DNA from: Gambelia wislizenii
Lineage: Eukaryota > Chordata > Lepidosauria > Squamata > Crotaphytidae
Direction of reading: 5' to 3'
Assembly (NCBI GenBank): GCA_030847615.1
Contig: JAUMIR010000005.1
Location: 171,210,596-171,274,595 of the forward strand
DNA length: 64,000 nt
Shown here: piece by piece, positions 1 through 10,802 of the stretch
Position numbering within the stretch: the first letter of the stretch is position 1
How the letters are laid out: every line of letters starts with the position of its first letter
Notes under the pieces: generated by a model
Told to the model about the DNA's origin: nothing
The model's database searches: none
What the model saw: only the letters and a program-made list of their open reading frames with translations
Made by a program: the position numbers and the translations under genes

Positions 1-1066
1 AGATTTCCTTCCCTCTAGCGACTGATGCAGCCAGGGCCAGTCAATTGGTTGAGACAGAGCCTGAAACTGGCCTTGCAGCTGAATGCTGTAATAAACCCTC
101 GCCAGGTAGCATGGGGTTGTTAGAAAAGAGGAGCCTGTGAGAGGATGCCAAGGTACAGAGGGAAAGATCCTGATTGGAGTAGAGCTCAGTTTCCCCATTG
201 TTGCAGCCTATGAGGAGCAGGTAGGAAGTTCCACATCACTGCTACAGCAGGTGATAAGCACGCCTCTTCCAAGCAAGCCACAGCATGGTAGACCTCCATG
301 TCCCGTAATAGCAGTTCAGTGTCACCCACCTGTCCCTGGAGAGACTTTCCTCCTGGTGTACCAAGGGTGAAGGGCAGAGAATACACTGCTAAATGTGCTC
401 TCCAGACATTGCAACTGGGCCTTGATACTGTCTTCTCAGCCTTGATCCTGAATAGATTCCATTCATACTGAGCCCCACAGTCTGCCTTTCGGAGGGATCC
501 AATCCTGCAGAGACTAACAGCATGGGCAGGCTCTTCCTATTACTCACCTCTAGTCTGATCCTGAGACTGATCACCTCTGCAAGAGGCTGGCCCTGATGGC
601 ACTTGCGCATGGTGGAACCTGGATCTGGAGACCTAGCTCATAGATTGACATCAGCCTCATAGACTGAAATGCTGGAGTTGAGTGGTGGCTCTCAGATCTT
701 CAGGAAACAGAACAATGAACTTCTAGTCAAACCTATCAGGAGTGCCCCTGGTGCCAACTTAGAAGTGGGTTTCTGCATCGTGAGTTGAGATACCTGTGCC
801 TATGAATCCAGTAAGGTTGAGGTGATGCATGACAACTGCTATTAAAGTTGTTGTTAAACTTGACATACAAATAAAACTCTTGTTTCTTGCTTTAACAGTT
901 GCATTTTTTTAATGTCATACAGGCATGGAATTTTGACAAACCTCTCCACAGGGATAATGTAAGTTGTGCTACAGCCCGCTGGAGTTTGTCTATGCTTAGG
1001 AGTCCAGCCAACAGTCAGGTTTGCAGAGTAGCAAAAGCTTGATCCAGATGCTTCCAGCATGTTCAG
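1..1066. other. Flanking sequence, no gene recognised
   Basis: No convincing exon, RNA gene or known repeat is visible. The short open frames here lack recognisable domains. It may be intron or upstream flank of ZNF800, whose 5' coding exons are not visible in the window. Confidence 0.5.
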
Positions 1067-1496
1067 TGTTCAATGAGTAGATGGACACACTTAGTATCTA
1101 AAAACTAACAGTATTTATTGTTTGCATCCTAAACTACAAAAAATCCCAACACCATTGCTCTAATAGCTAAGCTGTTAGTTAGCAGTCAGTCAAAGAAGTA
1201 AGTTGAAGAAGTGAAGTGAGCTGCCTTGCACCATGACTTATATAGGGTTTCCTAGCTGTTCTAGCAAGTTCTAGCAACTCCCCTTCATTCAATTAGTGAT
1301 TGATGACATCATCTGACATCATCCCTAGCATGCTATCTCCCTTCTCTTAGTCATACTGAGATAAGTGGACAGAAAAACATCAGTTGTCTACCAAGTAGCA
1401 GTTTAATCTTCAGCTTTGTCATCTACAGATAAATAGAACATACAGTATCTCTTTATGATATAGATTTCCAAGGGCTACACATTTAAAACCCTAACA
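1067..1496 (-). repeat. Possible solo or 5' LTR
   Basis: Read on the minus strand this 430-bp stretch starts TGTTAGGG and ends GAACA, so it has TG...CA ends. It has a TATATAA box (about 1236-1243) and an AATAAA signal about 125 bases further on (about 1112-1117), in LTR order. No convincing primer-binding site or gag/pol frame follows at 1066 and below. An LTR retrotransposon remnant is an inference from layout only. Confidence 0.27.
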
Positions 1497-3636
1497 CCCA
1501 TCAAATTTCATGTTCCTAGGTTTAAAATATATACAGTGTTGAAATAGATTGGTATTGTTCCTTATCTTCTGCCCTGTGTGTTAGCTCTTCTAGTAATCAT
1601 GTAGTCATTTGGTAACACTTGTCTGCCAGTTAAGTTGCACTGAGTGTTAATGATATTTAAACAGGGAGTTATTTTTCTTTCTCCCAATTTTAACCTTACA
1701 GGTCCACATATACAGACAAATATCATCAGCGGTAAAGGAATTATGGTGGTATTTTTCCTGTCCTGGTTACAAATACACTTCTGGAGAGAAACTGTAGAAC
1801 TCACTTCCACACATAATGGAGATGGCCACCAACTAGTTTTTGTTTAAAATAGGATTAGAAAAATCATTGGCTATTGTTAGCTATACAGTAGCTCCAGGAA
1901 CAGAAGCCATCTGTTCAGCATGCTTCTAAATTCCAGTTGCTGAGGAACTGGAATAATTGGTTATCTTTAATTTTTGCCATTATTTTAATGGTTTTATTGT
2001 TTATTTTTTTTATTAAATTATTCTAGCTGCTTTGAGTGATTTTTTTGGTAAAAATTAGGATGACAATGTGGTAACAAAAGTATATCAAGAGATGACTGGG
2101 GCCTGCTATTAAACACCTTTTTATTACATATATTTTATTATTAAATATGTACAGTATTATTAAACATAGGGCAAATATGAATGGCAGTATGGCTTTTAAA
2201 AAATATATTGGCATTACACTAGCTAAAGGCCTTTCAGTTTCAAGGTGCAGAAAGAGAATACTGTAGTTGTGAATTCAGTTTCTGTGTGTTCTATTCCTCC
2301 TTCAGTCTCAACACTCCTTAGCATCATCACATCCAGTCTCAGAGAGAGGCCAGGCCTATTTTCAAAACCTGACCCTGCTTTCTGTTTGCTTCAAGTAGGA
2401 AATTAAATTTTATTGAAATCACTAATGCTTCTTCCTCAGCCCCAAGCAGGAGTACATTTTATGGGGCAGATAGAGATATAAGAAGTCAGCAAACTCCAAA
2501 TCTCTGCTTGTTGGTACATTTAAAGTTACACAGAAATAAACCAGAGTTTTAAAAGATGTGATTATTGTTTGTATTGTTTTAAGGAAGTGATTATTATTTA
2601 TATCATTGCTATCAGTGCAAGAGAGATGTAAGAGATTATCAGACACCCTTAATATGGCACCACAGGGATGACAGGACATCGCCAAAGGGCTTGAATATCA
2701 GACGACGACATCCCTGTGGCGTTATGAGCTTGTGCACCTTCCGTTCTGTCTGTGTTCCTTTTTATTGCCAACTTAAGCCGGCAATAGATCACCTGTTCCA
2801 TTTCTGAAATGGAATCATGGGCGAGCTACAAGGTGCCCCATTCTGCTGGCGCAAAGACAGCTGTGGTGGGAGGTCCCTGCCAAACACTTCCATGTGCGAT
2901 CGGGACATCGAGGTAAGTTACAGCCTTTTTTGTACCCTCCCCGGGTTACTTGGTAAGTTTAAAGTGTGTTTTTGTGCTTGCTGTAATTTAAAAAGCTTTC
3001 TTACTTTTTTTTTTTTTTTTTTTAATTTCCCACATGCTTGTTCTCTCGTGAGAATGGCCCAGGCTTTCAAATAAGGAAGTGAATACAGCTCCACGCGAAT
3101 TGTATTCATTCCATGGCTGCCGAAGGGAGGGGGAGGATGTGGCAAAAGTAAGTGTGATAACTTTTCGTTCTCATGCCCGCAAGGGGATGGGAGAGGGGCA
3201 GTAGAGGAGATAGCGAGATGGGGACACTATTTTTGTCCCCGTCTGATAATCTCCATAGTATTTTGTTTTTGTACAAGGGGACTTGTGCGTTTGGCACACA
3301 TATTTAGCATATGCACCCTTTCTTTTTTCCTCATAATGGCAGTCATTCAGGGTTTCCATACCTTCAAAAACATATCCATGTGAAGCCCCCAAACCTCTAT
3401 TTTTGGGGGTTCTTCAGGACACTCCAGTTTTTTGTTTTTTGTTTTTTTAAATATAGGCACACAGTAGTCCAAACATGTGCAGGCACAAAACACTGCAAAA
3501 TCTCATTAATGTTGTGTTTTGGTCCATTTTGCCTCTACAAACCCAACGTTGTGTGTGTGTGCATGGGAGATTATGATTGGTCAAAACTGAAACCAGAAGT
3601 TACTTTCTTGTCAGTCCCAGATAATTGCAAATGCAT
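1497..3636. other. AT-rich intergenic or intronic stretch
   Basis: Mostly AT-rich sequence with no recognised gene. Around 2690-2915 the sequence becomes richer in CpG and ends in a good splice-donor-like GAG/GTAAGT at about 2908-2916. It could be a non-coding exon or a repeat. A poly-T run lies at 3005-3023. Confidence 0.4.
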
Positions 3637-3789
3637 CAATCATCTGTTCCTTAGAATGTCTTAAAATTAGGTAAATACAACCTCAGATGAACAACACATG
3701 ACATATTACACCATGTCATTTATTCAACAAAAATAAATTCAAAATGGAGAAGCCATGTGTGAAAAACATCTTATGATTCAATAGCTTGT

Positions 3790-4761
3790 AGAACCACCTT
3801 TAGCAGTGATAATTTGAAGTAATCATTTTCTGTGTGACTTGATCACTCTCACATCATTGTGGAGGAATTTTGGCCTGCTGTTCTTTACAATGTTGTTTCA
3901 GTTCATTGAGGTTTGCCAGCGTTTGTTTATGCACTCGGGTTGATGTCTGGATTTTGACTGGGCCATTAGAACACCTTGATTCTTTTCTTTTTCAGCCATT
4001 CTGTTGTAGATTTGGATCATTGTCCTGTTGCATGACTCATTTTTGACCAAGCTTTAGCTGTCAGTCTCTAGAATACTTTGGTATACAGAGGAGTTCATGA
4101 TCAACTAATGAGTGCAAGGTTCCCAGGTCCTGTGGCTGCAAAAGAAGCCCAAATCATCACCCCACCACCACTGTGCTTGACAGTTGGCACAAGGTGCTTG
4201 TGCTGATATGCTGTGTTTGGTTTTCGCCAAATATGTCACTGTGCGTTATGGCCAAACATCTCCACTTGGGTCTCAGCTGTCCAAAGGACATGGTTCCAGA
4301 AGTCTTGTGGTTTGTTCAGATGCAACTTTCAAACCTAAGCCATGCTGCCATGTTCTTTTTAGAGAGAAGATGCTTTCTCCTGGCAACCTTTCCAAACAAA
4401 CCATACTTGTTCAGTCTTTTTCTAATAGCATTGTCATGAACTTTAACATTTAACATGCTAACTGAGCCATGTAGAGTCTGAGATGTACAGTACTTGTTTT
4501 TTTTTTGTTTTTTTTTTTTGTTTTTTTTTTGCAATTTCCCTGAGCATTGTGCATGGTCTGATCTTGGGTGAATTTGCTGGGATGTCCACTCCTGAGAAGA
4601 TTGGCAACTGTCTTGAATGTTTTCCATTTTTGAATTATCTTTCTTACTGAAGAACGATGGACTTTAAATTGTTTGGATATGGCCTTATAACCCTTCCCAG
4701 ATTGATGGGCAGCAAAAATTGCTTCTCTAAGACCATTACTGATATCTTTCCTCCTTGGCAT
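3790..4761 (-). pseudogene. Tc1-like transposase pseudogene
   Basis: Reading leftwards from ATG at 4759-4761, the product starts MPRRKDISNGLREAI and continues with the paired helix-turn-helix region expected of a Tc1 transposase (GKGYKAISKQFKVHRSSVRKI, about residues 22-42). The frame is destroyed after about residue 80 by an A-rich tract on the coding strand (T-rich at about 4496-4531). The downstream catalytic DDE region is present only as frameshifted similarity to about 3790. A Tc1 transposase is normally about 340 residues and would cut and paste DNA at TA sites; this copy cannot encode an intact one. Confidence 0.8.
4494..4532. repeat. Poly-T tract inside Tc1 pseudogene
   Basis: Three T runs are separated by single G residues. 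The tract breaks the antisense transposase frame and probably grew by slippage. Confidence 0.8.
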
Positions 4762-5105
4762 TGAATGCTCCAGACCAGCATACTGCTAAAAACTTTGGCT
4801 CTATAAGAGATGGTCACAATTCCAGATGATCAGTTGATTAGCAGCACCTATCTGCTATTTGGTATCTTAATTCCTATGGAAGCAGTAAGGGTGTACTTAG
4901 TTTTTTGCACATGGATTCTCCATTTTAGCTTAATTTTTGTTGAATAAATCATGACATGGTGTAATATGTCATGTGTTGTTGTTCATCTGAGGTTGCATTT
5001 ACCTAGTTTTAAGACCTGCTAAGGAACAAGCTGATTGTTATTATGTCCTGATATGTAAAACCATACAATTCATAGAGGGTGTACTTTCTTTTTCACATGA
5101 CTGTA

Positions 5106-7800
5106 TAATACTCTGTCTGTACAGTCCTTCTCTTGATTATGTTTTGGTTGAGGCTAAAGGCCTATGAGGTCTGACAAGCAGGAAACAGGTGAGAAGCATA
5201 GAGACTTCTATACAGTTATTCAGCATGATTACCAACATTCCTCATATTTACCTTCCAGAATGACTCCCTGTAAGAGATATTGTCCTGTTAGCCCCCCCCC
5301 ACCACCACACATCCAGCTGGGGAACTAAGTGCAGGATGTATCTGAGGAAATAATTAGATTGGGCAATGCAAACTTCAATGTGGTACAACAGAGTTTGCTT
5401 CAGAGAGAGTAAGAAAGTTTCAAATGTCCATCCTTAGGATTTAAGGAGTAAAACATAACCTGGCAATAGTTCTGATGCTGTACAGTGGCTTCCTTTTCAG
5501 CTACCCAAAGGATAGCTATCTGAGATGGAAAAAAGCATCCAAGGCATGGCCATTTCTGCTAGGGTTCAAAGACGTATGACATCCACATGCTCGGAACTGG
5601 TTTTATAAGGAACAAGGACATTCTTAAAAGCATGCATTTTAAAGGGGGCAGAAACTTAGATAAAGGCCCAGCTAGAAAGCAGAGGCACAGCTTTCCTTGC
5701 CAGAAATCTGTGCCTCACTCTGCTATTAGATTTGGTTTGTATACTCACATAAGAAATAAACTTCCATAGAAATATATTTTTGCTATAGTACTAAAAATTT
5801 GCTACACTTGTATAAGAAATGTATTCTTAAGTTATTGGTGATGCTTATGCAAATACCACTTGCCTTTTCTCATATCTTACAAAGTTTTTACAAGTGAAGT
5901 AACTATATAACTCTGGTTGAGAAATTGTCTCTGGTATTGATAAACTATGTCTGTTGATCCCTAGCATCTGTTTATGAAAGCCTCTTGGTCAAGGGGAGAA
6001 ACCAGTATGTTCATCTAACCAATCAGCTATGGGCTGAGAAGGTACAGACAGCATGCTTTCAGGAGAACCCTGCATTAGTCATATCTCCAAGCAGAAAATC
6101 TGTCTTAGCTTCATTCTTTTCTTTGCTCCAATGGTAACAGCCTAATGATGAATGGAAGGGTAAGGAGAGGGAGATTTAAAATCCATGTGAAGTGCCCAAC
6201 TGTGTTTGAGCTCATTGCTAGATGTGATGCGCAGCATGTTGTTCAAAACTTAATCCTGTATCCCTGTAGCCTCATTGAATCCCAGGGGAGATTCCAGTAG
6301 AAAGGTCGAGTATAAATCCAGTAAATAAAACAAATAATAAATAAAACCAATCATAGTTACAAGGTTATAAGCAATGTTTCCTCTGACAAGACCAGTGCTT
6401 CACATTGGGTTTACTCCTCAGGGGCCATCCAGTTCCCCCTTCCTTTCTGGCTGCAGTCATCCACACTACATCAAGCCTACATACCCACTGTGTTGGAAAG
6501 TCCCTGTCATTCAAGTGTGGATCCACATACCCCTTCTCTCCTTACAGGATTCTGAAAGCATGCTGCCTGAGTTATGCTTTGATAGTTAACAGTGTAGGGA
6601 GAGCTTGTGTCAGTGTACAGGGTGTTGTTGTTTTTTAAAAGGACAGCTACTTAAGAAATAATGCCATTTTGAAATGGGTGTGTAGATTGTCAGAATCAAG
6701 AGATCAATATACCTCATTTAATAAATGAATTCTTTTCAAATTTGTGAAGACTTTGGAGACCTTTTTGAAAGTGTATTTTCATCTAACTACAACCATCTTG
6801 CTTTCATAACAGAGCAATAACACAACTTATTAGAATCATGATGTCTGCTTGTACAATTATGATAAACATACTTTTAAAATTAATATACTTTACAATAAAC
6901 ATACTTAAATAGTGTCCTTAAATTGACCATTTTTTAGACAAGAAAAAGCAACAATAGAGTTTCAGTCCAGGATGTTTTCCTATTCTGGAATGGGGCTCTG
7001 GGGCGGTTTACTGCTGAAAACCGTCCCCTGAAGATGCTGTTTGAAATAAAGAGCAACATTGGGCACAAATAGCAGCTGAGTTGATGATTTCTTAGAAAAC
7101 AGGCATGAAATAACTGAGGAGCTGTTCCAGAGCAAGGTGTAGTTTTCTTCTAAACTAAAATGTAAGCACATTTTTTTAAAAATAGTATGTTTATTATAAT
7201 GTTTGATTTGGCCCTAACATTCGGCCAGGTGAAGTGTGTTGAATGAGTGTTGTATCCGGGTAACCTGTTGAGTGTTCTTATACCAGATTGTTAATATCAG
7301 CAGTGAGCTGTGTTCTGTTTAATTGGGACTTATGTAAAATACGCTTTCATATGAGACTGCAACAATCTGTACATACATTTTTGTTAAAAATACTAATTTG
7401 AATACCTACCACTTCCTAGCAAAGATGTTTCTATAAAATGTCCTTGTTGTGATCAGTTAATCAAGTTTGGATTATTTCATGGATCTACAGGCCTGGTATT
7501 TCTACTAGAATATAATTCAATGACCCTGACACCATTCAGTCCCAAATGTAGAGACGCTGAACTTTTTGCTGAAAGGGGGTTAGTGTTAGGGTTCCCGCTG
7601 CCACTTATCTGATGGTCAGATAGTTGGGCAGTGGGGAAAAGATGATATGGCACCTGTGAGTTCCTTGGGCTGCCCAGAGAATGGCTGAAGGTGGTGTACA
7701 GCCTCCAGCCTTTATGTGCTTAAGTGTCATCAATATGTAGATGGCATGTGCTTCCACTTGTGTATTACCTTTCTAGTCCTAGATACACATGTGAAGGATG
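5106..7800. other. No gene; possible LINE-tail fragment
   Basis: No exon or complete repeat is recognised. A fragment ending in a GTATAAAT...AATAAATAAA tail at about 6240-6345 resembles the 3' end of an L2-type LINE or a SINE, at low confidence. The rest is unique-looking AT-rich DNA. Confidence 0.4.
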
Positions 7801-7801
7801 G

Positions 7802-8005
7802 TAGAATCATAGAATCATAGTTGGACGAGACCACAAGGGCCATCCAGTCCAACTCCCTGCCATGCAGGAATACACAATCAAATCATTCCCGACAGATGGT
7901 CATCCAGCATCTACTTTAAAACCTACAAAGAAGGAGACTCCACAACACTACGAGGCAGTGTATTCTATTTTTGAACAGCTCTTACTGTCAGGAAGTTCCT
8001 GACTG
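7802..8005 (-). mobile_element. CR1 LINE 3' end fragment
   Basis: The minus strand ends in the CR1 tail (tandem ATTCTATG-type octamers at 7802-7820) preceded by the characteristic GGTTGGACT-like block. It aligns by eye with the tails at 38090-38140 and 52430-52489. It is a severely 5'-truncated insertion with no coding content. Confidence 0.85.
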
Positions 8006-8837
8006 GAGGCTCTTTGTGGAGATATGAGACAAAACATGCTGCACTTTTGTCCTGGTATGCTAAGGTAATGTGTTTTGGGAACTTTGCTAATTAGTATGAA
8101 GGCTTTCAACCAGTTTTGGATGGAACTGCATTTCTCCTGAAAGACTGAGTTCATTGACAGGCAGGTCTTGGCTTGAAATATGGATGGTATTGTTGGCTAG
8201 GAATGTCTTTTGAAAGCATAGATTGATTTGTCAGCTGTAACCCTATTCAGAGAAAGCAGTCTTTGCCTCAATTACACATAACCTGATTATGTGTGTAATG
8301 GAATAATGTAATATGTCAGTGACGGGCTAACTTTGAAGACAGGTTGGAAACTGTCAGATTATTATACCTAGGTCATAAATGTTGTCAGAATATTTTAACC
8401 TAAACTTCAAACAAGAACAGAAGCAACACTCCCTTGAAACCTCTAAATAGCAGGATGTGTTCTGAATACATATAAGCTATGCCCCCCAGGTCCAGTAACT
8501 GTCTATATCTTTTAAACCATGTGTGCCAGACAGGTATTTGTTCCAACAACTCACCATCACATTTATGCTGAAATCAAGAAATTATGACAGAAATCTACGA
8601 CATTGATCACTCTTTACATTTGTTATTATGATTTATAATGTAAATAAATTGATAAAAAGTAATGCACTAAAGATACACATTTTATTCAGTACCTAAGTCA
8701 TAATGATTTTAGTGAGACAAACGTAAGCATTTAAAAAATTTTCTGTTTACATCAGTTAGAATTAAAAATATTTACCTTCACCTGAGGTATACAACATGTG
8801 CCTAGGCCTAACCATGCTTTTTCTGTGTGTGTTTCAG
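8006..8837 (+). other. Intron upstream of the first visible ZNF800 exon
   Basis: AT-rich sequence leading to a splice acceptor. A pyrimidine/TG-rich stretch ends in TTTCAG at 8832-8837. No other feature is recognised. Confidence 0.6.
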
Positions 8838-8981
8838 GAACTAAACAGCTCAAGCATATTTTGCTGAAAGATGTGGACACTATATTTGAATGTAAATTGT
8901 GTCGCAGCCTCTTCAGAGGACTACCAAATTTAATAACACATAAAAAATTCTATTGTCCTCCAAGTCTCCGGATGGATGACA
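8838..8981 (+). CDS. ZNF800: ZNF800 internal coding exon (first zinc finger)
   Basis: This 144-base exon lies between acceptor ...TTTCAG and donor A/GTAAGT. It enters in phase 1 (GA completes a glycine codon) and leaves one base for the next exon. It encodes [20 protein letters not shown] and continues through the first, C2HC-type zinc finger (Cys codons at 8891 and 8900, His at 8939, Cys at 8954), ending at SLRMDD. The peptide is nearly identical to human ZNF800 as I recall it. ZNF800 is a nuclear zinc-finger protein reported to repress transcription in endocrine-lineage cells. Roughly 50 upstream residues lie on exons not seen in this window. The junction to the next exon restores DDNSPDVNDKQ, which confirms the splice. 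Confidence 0.95.
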
Positions 8982-10802
8982 GTAAGTTTTGTTGTCTCAT
9001 AATCTTATTTTCAGTATTTAAACAGGCTTAGTTTTTTCATGGTTTTTTCCAGGCTGTGAGGCTATGTTCTGGAAGAGTTTATTCCTGTTGTTTGCCTGCA
9101 TCTGGCTGGCATCTTCAGAGAATGGTTGGGTAGGAGTGTGTGGGGTTTATATACTATGAGTCCCTGTTGGAGAGGATATGTAAATTTGTGTATTTGAATG
9201 GCTAGTTCCTAGGGTGGGGGATATGCAAGGAATATTAGTGTCTGTTTGGCTAATGGTTCATTGCCTACTGGAAATCCCCCTTTCCCTGGGTGAAGTTCAT
9301 TTGCATGTGTTGAGTTTTGATTTTGGTGTTTTTCAGGACTAGTAGCCAAACTTTGTTTACTTTAAGAGTTTCTTCTTTCCTGTTGAAGTTGTCCAGGCAT
9401 TTGTGGATTTCAGTAGCTTCTCTGTGCGTTCTGACATGATAGTTGTTGGCCTGGTCCAGAATTTCAGTGTTCTTAAATAACATTTTGTGTCCAGGTTGGT
9501 TTATAACATGTTCGGCTACTGCTGATTTTTCTGGCTTGCCCAGTCTGCAGTGTTTCTCATGTTCCTTGATTTGTGTCTGCACACTGCATTTAGTAGACCC
9601 TAGGTAAACCTGTCCATAGCTGCATGCTATGCAGTAAACTCCTGCAGCTGTGAGAGGGTCTCTTTTGTCCTTTGCTGAGCGTAGCATTTCTTGGATTTTC
9701 TTGGTTGGTCTCTAGATCATTTGGAGGTTGTGTTTCTTCATCAGTTTCCCTACTTTGTCTGTGACTCCTTTGAAATATCTTCCCTTTGGTTGGCTGTTTT
9801 TCTTCATTCCTCTGGTTTATTCTCAGTCTCGCCACTCTTCTGATGTCTGATCTGGAGTATCCATTAGCCTGTAGAGTCCAGTTTAGTTGATTCAGCTCGT
9901 TGTCCAGGTAGTAGAGTTCACAGATCCTTTTTGCGCAGTCTACCAGTGATTTTATTGTGCTTCTTTTTTGTCCTGGATGATGATTGGAGTTGTTGTGTAC
10001 GTATCTGTCCGTGTGTGTGGTTTTTCTGTATACCTTGTGGCCCAACTGTTGGTTTGGTTTGTGGATGACTAGGACATCCAAGAATAACAATGTTGCTTCC
10101 TTTTCTTTTTCCATTGTGAATTGGACGTTAGGGTGGATGCTGTGCAGGTGGTTCAGAAATGCAGCCAAATCCTCATCTTTGTGGCTCCAAATGGTGAACC
10201 AGGCTGCTTTGTTGGCTTTTTAAGAAGAGTGATTTTTAAAATGTGCATGTTGAAAAATTAATACTTATTAAAAAATGAAATTTCTTTTACCATATGTGCA
10301 ATTTTTTTGTATTTTTACATGTTGAATAATTAGTTTCTTTCATATATGTGTTTTGTGGATTAATAAACAACTTTAAAACATATTTAAATATTATTTGTGA
10401 TGTCTGAATATGACAGTTCACTTTTCATATTGACATTTGTCATGGCAGAATTTACATGGTACTAAACAGAATATGTATTTGTTTTCTGAGAAACTTGAAA
10501 TGTAAAAGGGGAAAAAACATAGGGAAAGATGAATAGAAAGAGGCAAAGGTAAGTGCATGAATATGAAGAAATATGGGTAACAGGTCTATGTGTAAAGAAA
10601 AATCTACTGCCTACTCAGAATAACAGTCCCATAAGGCTCCATTCTACCATTGTAGTATTCTCCTTTTGTTAGATGTAGGTTAATTGATGGACTTTGCCCC
10701 AGGAAAGGAGAGAATGAATGTTAATTGGTCTGATTCTGGCCCTCAGATCAGCATATCAGGTGTTTTAACTGTGTAATTTAAACATTGTGTTTATATTCAC
10801 AG
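8982..10802 (+). other. ZNF800: ZNF800 intron
   Basis: The intron begins GTAAGTTT and ends TATTCACAG. It is largely occupied by an antisense Penelope-like insertion (about 9040-10222). The remaining 580 bases (10223-10802) are AT-rich and contain no recognised feature. Confidence 0.9.
9040..10222 (-). mobile_element. Penelope-like retroelement, 5' truncated
   Basis: An antisense fragment of a Penelope-like element. From the right it begins just after the expected reverse-transcriptase YVDD site, reading FTIWSHKDEDLAAFLNHL, then QFTMEKEKEATLLFLDVLV. After a frameshift near 9600-9690 it encodes the GIY-YIG endonuclease, with GVYCIACSYGQVYLGSTK (about 9595-9650) and the downstream REATEIHKCLDNF. 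A GIY-YIG domain behind a reverse transcriptase is diagnostic of this class. About 200 bases of 3' non-coding sequence follow, ending with a terminus also found as a palindrome at 44124-44281. The copy is dead. Confidence 0.88.

Larger units (their letters stand above)
3637..5105 (-). mobile_element. Tc1/mariner-like DNA transposon, degraded
   Basis: Long inverted repeats bracket the element. 3637-3775 matches the reverse complement of 4901-5037, including shared blocks such as AGGTAAAT.CAACCTCAGATG and ACATGACATATTACACCATG. The right repeat continues to a terminal ...CATGACTGTA at 5105, whereas the left one fades at about 3637, so the left end is lost or badly diverged. The interior is an antisense transposase pseudogene. 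The element is not autonomous in its present form. Confidence 0.85.

Noticed and set aside
3001..3023. Poly-T as a SINE or LINE tail
   Set aside because: No retroelement body is legible on either side, so it is treated as a simple run.
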